Shown piece after piece: positions 55,961 through 64,000 of a DNA stretch of 64,000 nt. Below the pieces are notes generated by a model, which searched no databases, had not been told where the DNA came from, and was given only the letters and a program-made list of their open reading frames with translations. Source of the stretch: Flavobacterium oreochromis (GTDB lineage Bacteria; Bacteroidota; Bacteroidia; Flavobacteriales; Flavobacteriaceae); the NCBI RefSeq assembly GCF_019565455.1, contig NZ_CP067377.1:1240001-1304000 (forward strand), written 5' to 3'. Within the stretch, counting starts at the first letter, position 1; each line of letters starts with the position of its first letter. The position numbers and the translations under genes are program-made.

Positions 55961-56322
55961 TCAGAATTCATCTAAAATTCCCTTTTCTATAAAATAGATA
56001 ACAATCGCTTCTTTCATTAAAACGGATTGTTCTCCTGCTTTTAACGCGGGAAGTTCTTCTTTTATTTTATAATGGGGCCAACCTTCTGTGTCAAAATAGT
56101 CAAATTCATAGTAACCATAAGGTTCTAATAGCCTACAAATGGCTATGTGCATCAAGTTGACTTTCTCATCTTTTTAAAAGAACGATTAAATTTACCCAAT
56201 TCTTGTACACCTATTAAATAAATAATAGCATCTAAATCAAGTTCATCACCATCGGCAAATTTTTTAGATAGGAACTTAACGATTTGTTCCCAACGTTTTT
56301 TTAATTGTATATCTCGGCTCAT
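55961..56322 (-). pseudogene. Conserved flavobacterial protein of unknown function, frameshifted as read
   Basis: About 120 residues: M-S-R-D-I-Q-L-K-K-R-W-E-Q-I-V at the start, then D-L-D-A-I-I-Y-L-I-G-V-Q-E-L-G-K. The frame breaks at the T5 run 56171-56175 and resumes as V-N-L-M-H-I-A-I-C-R-L-L-E-P-Y-G-Y-Y. The combined protein looks like a small cytoplasmic conserved family. No function is known to me. Confidence 0.65.
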
Positions 56323-56459
56323 TTTTATTTAGAAAAAGAAGAAAGGAAAAAAATAAAGTCATTATTTTTTTATGCAAATATAAGACTAATAAAAACTGAA
56401 TCTTCATTCCAGCTTTTTTATTCTTTTATCTATTTTCCTATATTTGAAAAAAAGAGAGA

Positions 56460-57019
56460 ATGGGATTTATAGATATTGTCATCAGTGCCTTATTGGTTTT
56501 TGGATTTTACAAAGGTTTTAAAAATGGTTTATTTGTTGAATTAGCTTCGCTTGTCGCTTTTTTGTAGGGATACTTTTCGCAATAAAATTTTCCTATATTG
56601 TAAGTGGTATTTTAGAAAAAAATGTTTTGTGGTCATGTAAAACTATTCAAGTTTCTGCTTTTGTAATCACTTTAGCTTTGGTGATAGTGGGAGTGCATTT
56701 AATAGCTAAATTACTTTCGGGTATTGCTAGTTTTGCTTTTTTAGGATGGGCAAATACATTGGCTGGTGGTATTTTTGGAGCTTTAAAGATGATTTTACTT
56801 ATTGGGATTATTTTAAATCTTTTTCAAAAAGTGAATATAAATAATATGATAGTAAGCAGAGAAAGGCAGGACAGTTCTTTGTTTTTTAATCCTTGTATGA
56901 AAACTTCTGAAACTTTATTACCTGTTTTAGGTGATTGGTTTACAGACTTAAAAGAGAAAACAGAAAAATGGGAGCAACCTTCTGATCAGAATAGAGATGA
57001 GGTTAAGGATAGTGTTTAA
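56460..57019 (+). pseudogene. CvpA-family membrane protein, frameshifted as read
   Basis: About 186 residues with four hydrophobic helices, matching CvpA (colicin V production) family proteins: F-I-D-I-V-I-S-A-L-L-V-F-G-F-Y-K-G-F-K-N-G at the start, and W-A-N-T-L-A-G-G-I-F-G-A-L-K in the last helices. The T6 run at 56558-56563 introduces a stop after V-A-F-L. With one more T the frame continues V-A-F-F-V-G-I-L-F-A. A TATATTTG -7 box lies at 56439-56446. The exact role is unclear, possibly envelope homeostasis. Confidence 0.85.
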
Positions 57020-57211
57020 TAATTTTATTTTTTACTTCGTACTTTATAATAATATCTTTAGTAATTTTTAAAAAATAAAGCCCGTAAAGAGATATTAGAT
57101 GAAAAGTAAAATCTAACTTATGAAGACTAATGATTTGGAAAGGTTTAGATTATTGTTTCTTAAATATATCATTTTTAAAAATCATTAGAGGAAGAGTAAA
57201 CGTTGATATTT
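57020..57211. other. Intergenic, no gene seen
   Basis: About 190 AT-rich bases between cvpA and the bidirectional terminator. I see no ORF, RNA or repeat of note. Confidence 0.6.
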
Positions 57212-57260
57212 TAAGAAAACCCCTGTTTTTAACTTAAATAGCTAAAAACGGGGGTTCTTA
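57212..57260. terminator. Bidirectional terminator between cvpA and sufD
   Basis: Arms AAGAAAACCCCTGTTTTT and AAAAACGGGGGTTCTTA pair with one bulge and one mismatch, with T-rich and A-rich outer flanks. Confidence 0.85.
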
Positions 57261-57320
57261 TTTTAGTGTCATAAAGTTTTAAAATAGATGTTTTGAATAT
57301 TTTCTATTTTATTAAAACTT

Positions 57321-58636
57321 TTATAAATCAAATCCCATATTCACACCTAATTTGGTAGCGATGATTTTGCCAATTTTTTTCTTTTAATTCAGGTATTTTA
57401 ATACTTGATGTAACTTCACTAGTAAAAGCGTACATTAATAATGCTTTGGCTTCTTTTTTAGGAATACCGCGTTGTTGCATATAAAATAATGCACTGTCAT
57501 CTAATTGACCTATTGTACATCCGTGCGAACACTTTACATCATCTGCAAATATTTCTAATTGAGGTTTTGCATTAATTGATGCTTTTTCACTTAATAATAC
57601 GTTGTTATTTTGTTGGAAAGCATCTGTTTTTTGAGCTTCTTTTTCTACGTAAATTTTGCCGTTAAATACACCTGTAGCATGGTTGTCTAAAATACATTTG
57701 TAGTTTTGATGACTTTCGCAATTAGGTTGTGCGTGGTGTACTAATGTATAATGGTCAACATGCTGTTTGTCTCCAATAATTGTAATACCTTTTAGAGTAG
57801 AATCAATACGTTCTCCTTGGTGATAGAAATTTAAATTATTACGTGTAATGTTTCCTCCAAAAGAAAATGTGTGTACAGCAACTCGGCTTTCTTGTTTTTG
57901 AGCAATGTAAGTGTTGTCAATTAAGTTAGCTGACTGTAAATCGTTTTGAATTTTATAGTAGTCTATAATTGCACGTTTTTGAGCAAAAACTTCCGTAACG
58001 GAATTGGTAAATACTGGATTTTCATTTAAACTTTGATGACGTTCAATAATTTGTACATGTGCGTTTTCACCTATAATAACTAAATTACGAGGTTGTATCA
58101 TTAAAGCATTTTCAATCCCAGTTGAAAAATAGATGATTTCAATAGGTTTTTCAACTATTTTGCTTTTTGGAATATTAATATAAGCTCCTTCGTATGCAAA
58201 GGCTGTATTTAAAGTGGTTAATGATTCTTCTTTACTTGCAACTTGATTGAAGTAATTATCTATAACCATTTTGTATTTTGGTTTTGTTAATGCGGAGGAC
58301 ATTAAGCAAACATCTAATCCATCATGAGTGGTTGAAGATAAGAAAGTACTAAAAATACCATCAATGAATACGACTTTATAAGTGTCGACATTATTGATGA
58401 AGTATTTTTTTACATCCTTAATTTCAATTGCATTTTCTTTTTAGGAAAGATGCTAAAATCATTTTTTAGTATCGCATTAAGCGATGTATATTTCCAAGCT
58501 TCCTCTTTTTTGTTGGAAAACCTTTAGCTTCAAAATTCTTTAATGCAGAAGTACGAAGATCATGTAACTCAGTTGTTACATCTACCTTTTCTTCAAATGC
58601 CATAAAAGAGGAAAGTAATTTTTCTTTTAAATCCAT
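57321..58636 (-). pseudogene. sufD: Fe-S cluster assembly protein SufD, frameshifted three times as read
   Basis: About 438 residues when the T6 (58506), T5 (58438) and T7 (57374) runs are corrected. SufD pairs with SufB in the SufBC2D scaffold that builds Fe-S clusters. The right-handed beta-helix core is visible, with I-D-S-T-L-K-G, D-N-H-A-T-G-V-F-N-G-K-I-Y-V and the conserved K-C-S-H-G-C-T-I-G-Q-L-D-D-S-A-L-F-Y-M-Q-Q-R-G-I. The corrected C-terminus reads K-I-I-A-T-K-L-G-V-N-M-G-F-D-L. The N-terminus is the ATG at 58636 (M-D-L-K-E-K-L-L). An essential gene with three breaks argues for sequencing errors. Confidence 0.9.
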
Positions 58637-58642
58637 TTTTTG

Positions 58643-58703
58643 TGTTTATGGTTTATGGTTATTAGTTTATAGTTAGAGAACTATAAACAATAAACTATAA
58701 ACA
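58643..58703. repeat. GTTTATAGTT inverted repeat between sufC and sufD
   Basis: Repeats of TTTATGGTT/TTTATAGTT on the left face AACTATAAAC repeated on the right around AGAG, forming a long AT-rich hairpin. Another short intergenic repeat type. Confidence 0.55.
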
Positions 58704-58704
58704 G

Positions 58705-59453
58705 TTAAACTAACTCATTTTTAATCCAATCGTATCCTTTTTCTTCTAATTCAAGAGCTAATTCTTTAGTTCCTGATTTTACAATTTTACCATCCATTAG
58801 TACGTGTACATAATCAGGAATGATATAGTCTAACAAGCGTTGATAGTGTGTAATTACTAAAACAGCGTTGTTTTCATTTTTTAATTTATTTACACCGTTA
58901 GCTACAATACGTAAGGCATCAATATCTAGACCTGAATCAGTTTCATCAAGGATAGCAATTTTAGGTTCTAACATTGCCATTTGGAAGATTTCGTTGCGTT
59001 TCTTTTCACCACCTGAGAATCCTTCGTTTAAAGAACGAGAAAGAAACTTTCTATCCATTTCTAATAATTCTGATTTCTCACGGATTTTTTTTAACATTTC
59101 GTTAGCTGGCATTTCTTCTTCGCCGTTTGCTTTACGTTTTTCGTTAATAGCAGTTTTGATGAAGTTTGTTACAGAAACACCTGGAATTTCTACTGGATAT
59201 TGGAATGATAAGAAAACACCTTTGTGTGCTCTTTCTTCTGGAGCCATCTCTGAAATATCTTCACCGTCAAGAACGATTTCACCTTCTGAAACTTCATAGT
59301 TTTCATTTCCAGCAATGATAGAAGATAACGTTGATTTACCCGCACCATTAGGTCCCATAATCGCGTGTACTTCTCCTGCTTTAATTTCAAGGTTGATTCC
59401 TTTTAATATTTCTTTATCCTCAACTGAGGCGTGTAAATTTTTATACTTAACAT
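58705..59453 (-). pseudogene. sufC: Fe-S cluster assembly ATPase SufC, frameshifted at 5' end as read
   Basis: An ABC-type ATPase of about 249 residues that drives SufBD. Walker A is G-P-N-G-A-G-K-S-T, the signature is F-S-G-G-E-K-K-R, and Walker B is [11 protein letters not shown]. An ATG inside the Walker A region (59358) opens the longest frame, but the natural start is the ATG at 59453. The first codons are joined by adding one base to the T5 run at 59438-59442 (giving I-K-N-L-H-A-S-V-E). It lies between the HAD gene and sufD. Confidence 0.93.
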
Positions 59454-59477
59454 AGATATGTGTTGTTATGCTTCTCT

Positions 59478-59912
59478 TTAATTACTAATGCTTTTAAATA
59501 TTTCACAAACCCAATTATTATTTTCCTTGTCAATTATAATTGTTTTAAAATTATATTTCTCCCCTTCTAATTTAACTCCAGTTGAATCATCTATATGTAT
59601 ATCAATATTAAAGATTGGTGGAAATTTTGAGCTTTGGATTTTTACATATTTATTATGTTCTTGTTGATTTATTATTTTATGTACTTTGATTCCATAAGAC
59701 ATAAACATAATTTTAATTCTTGATTTACTTCTATACGAAGTTGTGTAAATATTTACTTTGATATGTCTTTTTTCTAATTCTTTAAACAATTTAATACTTC
59801 CTTTTCTTATCTTTTCAATTTTAAAAACTCTCTGTAAAAAATTTTGCTTTTCTACATCAAATCTAAAAGTTGTTGGAATCAATGTGTCATCTAAATCAAA
59901 AGAAATTGTCAT
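59478..59912 (-). CDS. HAD-superfamily hydrolase inserted in the suf operon
   Basis: A 144-residue HAD-fold protein: motif I is F-D-L-D-D-T-L-I (residues 5-12), motif II T-T-S near residue 58, and a late I-D-D-S acidic motif near residue 108. It lacks a large cap domain, so it probably hydrolyses a phosphate from a small or macromolecular substrate. It separates sufB and sufC, which are normally adjacent. Codon use is more AT-rich than in the suf genes, suggesting a later insertion. Function otherwise unknown. Confidence 0.8.
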   Translation of the reverse strand: MTISFDLDDTLIPTTFRFDVEKQNFLQRVFKIEKIRKGSIKLFKELEKRHIKVNIYTTSYRSKSRIKIMFMSYGIKVHKIINQQEHNKYVKIQSSKFPPIFNIDIHIDDSTGVKLEGEKYNFKTIIIDKENNNWVCEIFKSISN

Positions 59913-59931
59913 TCAACTATTTTTAAATTTA

Positions 59932-61380
59932 TTAACCCACACTTCCTTCTAATGAGATTTCTAATAACTTTTGAGCCTCCACAGCAAACTCCATAGGCAA
60001 CTTGTTTAATACTTCTTTACTGAAACCGTTTACAATTAATGCAATTGCTTTTTCGGTAGGAATACCACGTTGGTTACAGTAAAAAATTTGATCTTCACCA
60101 ATTTTAGAAGTGGTTGCTTCATGTTCTATTTTTGCTGTTGAATTATTTGATTCAATATAAGGGAAAGTATGTGCGCCACAATTGTTTCCCATTAATAAAG
60201 AGTCACACTGAGAGAAATTACGTGCATTTTCGGCACGTGAACTAACTTGCACTAAACCTCTATAGCTATTTTGTGATTTTCCAGCAGAAATACCTTTAGA
60301 AATAATGGTTGACTTAGTGTTTTTGCCTAAGTGAATCATTTTAGTACCTGTATCTGCTTGTTGGAAATTGTTTGTAACAGCAATTGAGTAGAATTCACCA
60401 ATTGAGTTATCCCCTTTTAATATGCAAGAAGGGTATTTCCAAGTTACTGCTGAACCTGTTTCGACCTGTGTCCAAGAAATTTTCGCATTTTTCTCGCATA
60501 AACCACGTTTTGTAACGAAGTTATAAACGCCTCCTTTTCCTTCTTTGTTGCCTGGATACCAGTTTTGAACTGTTGAATATTTAATTTCAGCATTATCTAA
60601 AGCAATTAATTCAACAACTGCTGCATGTAATTGGTTTTCATCACGACTTGGCGCAGTACAGCCTTCTAGGTATGATACATAACTCCCTTCGTCAGCAATT
60701 ACTAAAGTTCTTTCAAACTGACCTGTACCTCCTTGGTTAATACGGAAATAGGTAGATAATTCCATAGGACAACGAACGCCTTTTGGGATATAGCAGAAAC
60801 TTCCATCAGAAAATACAGCTGAATTTAAAGCTGCATAGAAATTATCTTTCTGAGGAACTACTGTTCCTATATATTTACGAACCAATTCTGGGTGTTCTTG
60901 AATGGCTTCCGAAATCGAACAGAAAATAATGCCTTTTTCAGCTAAGGTTTTTTTGAAAGTTGTTGCAACAGAAACAGAGTCCATTACAATATCAACTGCC
61001 ACACCTGTTAATTGTTTTTGCTCGTCAATAGATATTCCTAATTTTTTAAATGTTTCGAGTAATTCAGGATCTACTTCGTCTAAGCTGTTGTATTTGTCTT
61101 TTTTCTTAGGTGCTGAATAATAAGATACTGCTTGAAAATCAGGTTTTTCATAATGAACGTTTGCCCATTCAGGTTCCGTCATTTCATTCCAAATGCGAAA
61201 TGCTTCTAAACGCCATTCTGTCATCCATTCAGGTTCGTTTTTCTTTTTGGAAATAGCACGAACAATCTCTTCGTTTAGACCCGCGGGAAAGGTTTCAGAT
61301 TCAATATCAGTATAAAAGCCGTATTCGTACTCTTTATTTTCTAACTCTATTTTTAAATCGTCTTCGGTATATTTGCTCAT
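59932..61380 (-). CDS. sufB: Fe-S cluster assembly protein SufB
   Basis: The 482-residue scaffold subunit of SufBC2D. Family blocks are complete: [40 protein letters not shown], the [16 protein letters not shown] segment containing a Cys important for cluster building, and Y-C-N-Q-R-G-I-P near the C-terminus. It is upstream of the HAD, sufC and sufD genes on the minus strand. The spacer to the iscA/sufA-like gene holds a GGGG/CCCC-rich repeat (AGTCCCCAAAGGGG). Confidence 0.97.
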   Translation of the reverse strand: MSKYTEDDLKIELENKEYEYGFYTDIESETFPAGLNEEIVRAISKKKNEPEWMTEWRLEAFRIWNEMTEPEWANVHYEKPDFQAVSYYSAPKKKDKYNSLDEVDPELLETFKKLGISIDEQKQLTGVAVDIVMDSVSVATTFKKTLAEKGIIFCSISEAIQEHPELVRKYIGTVVPQKDNFYAALNSAVFSDGSFCYIPKGVRCPMELSTYFRINQGGTGQFERTLVIADEGSYVSYLEGCTAPSRDENQLHAAVVELIALDNAEIKYSTVQNWYPGNKEGKGGVYNFVTKRGLCEKNAKISWTQVETGSAVTWKYPSCILKGDNSIGEFYSIAVTNNFQQADTGTKMIHLGKNTKSTIISKGISAGKSQNSYRGLVQVSSRAENARNFSQCDSLLMGNNCGAHTFPYIESNNSTAKIEHEATTSKIGEDQIFYCNQRGIPTEKAIALIVNGFSKEVLNKLPMEFAVEAQKLLEISLEGSVG

Positions 61381-61480
61381 ACTAGCCCCCTAGTCCCCAA
61401 AGGGGTAATTCCTATTAGGGGTAAATAGGATTTATTTATTTTACTTTTAGGTTCCTCTTCATGAGGGGTTAAGGAAGCTT

Positions 61481-61810
61481 TTAAAGAGAGAAACTCTCTC
61501 CGCAGCCACATGTTCTTTGGGCATTAGGGTTATTAAAAACAAAACCCTTACCGTTAAGGCCTCCTGAATACTCAAGTATTGTGCCTATTAGATATAAATA
61601 TGATTTTTTTTCAACAGCTATTTTAATATTATTGTCTTCAAAAACCTTATCATTTTCAGAGGTTTCCTTGTCAAACTTAAGTTCATAAGATAAGCCTGAA
61701 CAACCACCACTTTTTACTCCTACACGGACGAAATCTTTTGAAGCATCAAAGCCATCTTCTTTCATCATATCAATGATTTTCTTACTTGCTGATTCTGAAA
61801 CTTTTATCAT
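61481..61810 (-). CDS. HesB/IscA-family iron-sulfur carrier (SufA-like)
   Basis: A 109-residue A-type carrier that receives clusters from the Suf scaffold and hands them to targets. The three Cys ligands are in S-G-G-C-S-G-L (near residue 37) and the C-terminal C-G-C-G-E-S-F. The start M-I-K-V-S-E-S-A-S-K-K-I is typical. It is the first gene of the suf operon here, about 100 bases before sufB. Confidence 0.95.
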   Translation of the reverse strand: MIKVSESASKKIIDMMKEDGFDASKDFVRVGVKSGGCSGLSYELKFDKETSENDKVFEDNNIKIAVEKKSYLYLIGTILEYSGGLNGKGFVFNNPNAQRTCGCGESFSL

Positions 61811-61971
61811 TTCTTATTTTGATTTTGTCTAAATTAATGGCAAAGGTACAACATAAAAATTCTTTTTCATAATCTCTAACATTTTTGTAATCAATTTTAT
61901 AATAAAAAATAATTATACTGAATTATTAAAATATTTTATATTGCGTTTTTAAACAAATTAACTATTTAAAA

Positions 61972-62931
61972 ATGGATCAAAAATTAAAACAAACTAAGAG
62001 CTATCAAATGAATTTTGATGGTAAAGGAGAAACCTTTTTTGGAATTATAATTCTTAATTGGGTATTAAGTATAATTACTTTAGGATTTTACTATCCTTGG
62101 GCTAAAGAAAAACGATTGAAATATTTGTATAGTGAAACTATTTTAGATGGAAGTCCTTTTGAGTTTCATGGAACAGGGAAAGAAATGTTTAAGGGATTTC
62201 TAGTTAGTATAGCAGTTTTTTTAGGTATTGGCATTATCGTTGGAACTTTTTATATGTTGGATTACCAAGTTATCGCTACTTTATTACTAATAGGCGTTTT
62301 GGTAGTAATTGTTCCATTTGCTATACATGGATCATACCGTTATAGAATGTCTAAAACTTCTTGGAGGGGTATTCGTTTTGGTTATAGAGGAAAACGTAAT
62401 GAGTTAATTGTTAATTTTTTAAGATGGATGGGTTTAACTGTTTTGACTTTAGGGTTTTATGGAGCTTGGTTTACCATTAATTTAAGAAGATATATAATCC
62501 AAAATATCCGTTTTGGAGATATAAAAATGGATTATAAAGGAAATGGGGGAGATTATTTTGTGATAAATATTAAAGGATATATTTTAACTTTATTTACTTT
62601 AGGAATTTATGGTTTTTGGTGGCAAAAAGATATTATTGAATACTATGTCAATAATTTAAAATTGCATAAGGGAGATGATGAATTAGATTTTACTACTAAT
62701 ATTACAGGTGGTGGGATTTTTAAATTCACTATAGTAAATATACTGATTTTAATGTTTACTTTAGGTTTAGGTGCAGCTTGGGTTGAAATGCGTATGATGA
62801 AATTCTTATTTTCTTCTATACAATTAGAAGGAACGATTGATCTCAATACAATTAATCAAACAGAAGAAATTTATAAAGATGCTACTGGAGAGGATATTGA
62901 AGATTTATTAGATATTGATTTAGTTATATAA
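61972..62931 (+). CDS. DUF898 (YjgN-family) membrane protein
   Basis: A 319-residue protein with about six or seven hydrophobic helices and three internal repeats: F-x-G-x-G-x-x-x-F-x-x-x-x-x-N followed by L-S-I-I-T-L-G-F-Y-Y-P-W-A-K, T-L-G-F-Y-G-A-W and T-L-G-I-Y-G-F-W. These are the YjgN/DUF898 signature. Function unknown. The stop codon overlaps the ATG of an M48 peptidase gene (TAATG), a pairing also seen in proteobacteria, so the two products likely act together in the membrane. Confidence 0.9.
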   Translation: MDQKLKQTKSYQMNFDGKGETFFGIIILNWVLSIITLGFYYPWAKEKRLKYLYSETILDGSPFEFHGTGKEMFKGFLVSIAVFLGIGIIVGTFYMLDYQVIATLLLIGVLVVIVPFAIHGSYRYRMSKTSWRGIRFGYRGKRNELIVNFLRWMGLTVLTLGFYGAWFTINLRRYIIQNIRFGDIKMDYKGNGGDYFVINIKGYILTLFTLGIYGFWWQKDIIEYYVNNLKLHKGDDELDFTTNITGGGIFKFTIVNILILMFTLGLGAAWVEMRMMKFLFSSIQLEGTIDLNTINQTEEIYKDATGEDIEDLLDIDLVI

Positions 62932-64000
62932 TGATAGTAACTAAGGTACAAGCTGTATATTATGATGGGGTTTCTTCCAAGCCTCATCATATCGAACTTT
63001 TTTAGATCGTAAGAAAAATTGTTTGTATTTCGAAAATGAAGGAAAAGGTTGGTTAAATTGGTCAATTCATGAAGTGAAATTGACTTCACAATCTAATTTA
63101 GTATCCTTACATTATAATTTGGATATTTCACAAAGTATTCAGATTACAGATCAGAAATTTATAAAAGATTTTAAGCAATATTTATCAGATAATAGACAAC
63201 TTGATTGGTATCAAAAAGTAGGAAAACTAAATTTAGGAGTACTACTTTCCGTTGCTATAGTCTTATTTGTTTTTATTATTATAAGTTATCTTTATGTAGT
63301 TCCTTGGTTTGGGGAAAAAGCAGCTATTTTGTTACCAGAAAGTTTTGATGATGAATTAGGAAAATCTGCTTTTCATCACTTCATATTAACTGAAAATAAA
63401 AATCAAAAAGAATCTAAATTACTACAAGAATTTTCTGATAATCTAAATCTAAATAATACTAAAAAATTACATCTTACAGTAGTCAATTCACCTATAGTAA
63501 ATGCTTTTGCATTGCCAGATGGAAATGTGGTAGTTTATAAAAGAATGCTGGATAAAATAAGTACTTATGAAGAATTAGCAGCATTAATAGGACATGAAAC
63601 GGCTCATATTAATAACAGGCATTCTGTAAAGTTATTGTGTAGAGATTTATCAGGTTATCTATTTTTGTCTGCAATATTGGGCGATATTAATGGAATAATG
63701 TCTATAATAGGACAACATGCGGATAGTTTATATTCACTCTCTTTTTCAAGGAATTTCGAAAAAGAATCAGATGAAGAAGGGTTTAAGCTGATGCTAGCTA
63801 ACAAGATAAACCCTAGAGGAATGATTAAATTATTTGAAGCTTTAGAAGAAGAAGAACATCAGGAAGGTATAAATGTTCCAGAATTTCTAAGTTCACATCC
63901 TATAACTCAGGACCGAATAAAAACTATACAAAAGTTAATTTCGAGTAAGCAATATAATTTTAAAAAAAATAAAAAGCTTGAAAGTATTTTTAATCAATTG
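62931..64000 (+). pseudogene. M48-family metallopeptidase (3' end outside window), frameshifted near start as read
   Basis: A membrane zinc peptidase coupled to the DUF898 gene by TAATG. The first 24 codons run into a stop in the T6 run at 62998-63003; one more T gives I-E-L-F-L-D-R-K-K-N-C-L and an open frame to the window end. There is a membrane segment near residue 115 (S-V-A-I-V-L-F-V-F-I-I-I-S-Y-L). The zinc motif is G-H-E-T-A-H-I (HExxH) and the third ligand Glu is in F-E-K-E-S-D-E-E-G. Similar to HtpX/BepA-like peptidases that process membrane or envelope proteins. Confidence 0.85.

Overview
The window reads as a chromosome segment of a low-GC Bacteroidota bacterium, most likely a member of the Flavobacteriaceae. 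Five things support this. Promoters have the Bacteroidota form (TTG, about 19-21 bases, TAnnTTTG). A giant secreted protease carries a C-terminal type IX secretion (T9SS) sorting domain. A TonB-dependent receptor is paired with a surface lipoprotein. The type VI secretion tube proteins are of the TssD type found in Bacteroidota (T6SSiii). The suf, rnpA, atpDC, pheS, gpsA, gmk and nadD genes are of flavobacterial character. The species cannot be named from the sequence.

Layout. 1-3000: NifU tail, ferredoxin-NADP reductase, a DMT exporter and a small HMA metal-binding lipoprotein. 3-9.5 kb: a 2140-residue subtilisin-like T9SS protease. 9.7-15.4 kb: rnpA, a TPR-histidine kinase/response regulator pair, twin small exported proteins, a metallophosphatase, a beta-barrel-like protein and a PhnA-like protein. 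15.6-21.6 kb: tandem duplicated tRNA-Gly(TCC), then an orphan T6SS island with two TssD, a vgrG remnant, repeats, vgrG and a metzincin-like effector. 21.8-38.5 kb: mostly housekeeping (ketoacyl synthase, recX, TonB receptor and SGNH lipoprotein, atpD/atpC, bioF-like, Pif1-like helicase, ArsC-like, DMT exporter, yicC, gmk, nadD), with two IR-bounded four-helix-bundle cassettes. 39-50.6 kb: a minus-strand NAD+/ADP-ribose cluster. 51-64 kb: iron alcohol dehydrogenase, gpsA, pheS, cvpA, suf genes, a DUF898 membrane protein and an M48 peptidase running off the end.

The most interesting region is 39-50.6 kb. It holds a Nudix-family NrtR-like regulator, PRPP synthetase and nicotinamide phosphoribosyltransferase, which together rebuild NAD+ from nicotinamide. 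It also holds a PARG-like TIGR02452 protein, three ADP-ribosylglycohydrolases, a NADAR protein, a macrodomain, a Tpt1/KptA RNA 2'-phosphotransferase, an MBL-fold nuclease-like protein, a PrpE-like phosphatase and an AlkB dioxygenase. It therefore combines NAD+ resynthesis with nearly every known class of ADP-ribose eraser, plus RNA/DNA repair enzymes. A palindrome TTTGCGT-N7-ACGCAAA overlaps the -7 promoter element of both prs and the regulator gene, and is a good candidate operator.

Two other themes recur. (1) Several families of inverted-repeat elements sit between genes. Two of them enclose single small genes (GxxExxY protein; four-helix-bundle protein) and also occur empty, like single-gene cassettes or MITEs. 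(2) At least 23 apparent frameshifts, nearly all at short homopolymers, break about 17 genes, including normally essential ones (sufC, sufD). This points mainly to sequencing or assembly indels, so the broken genes are reported at their reconstructed full extents.
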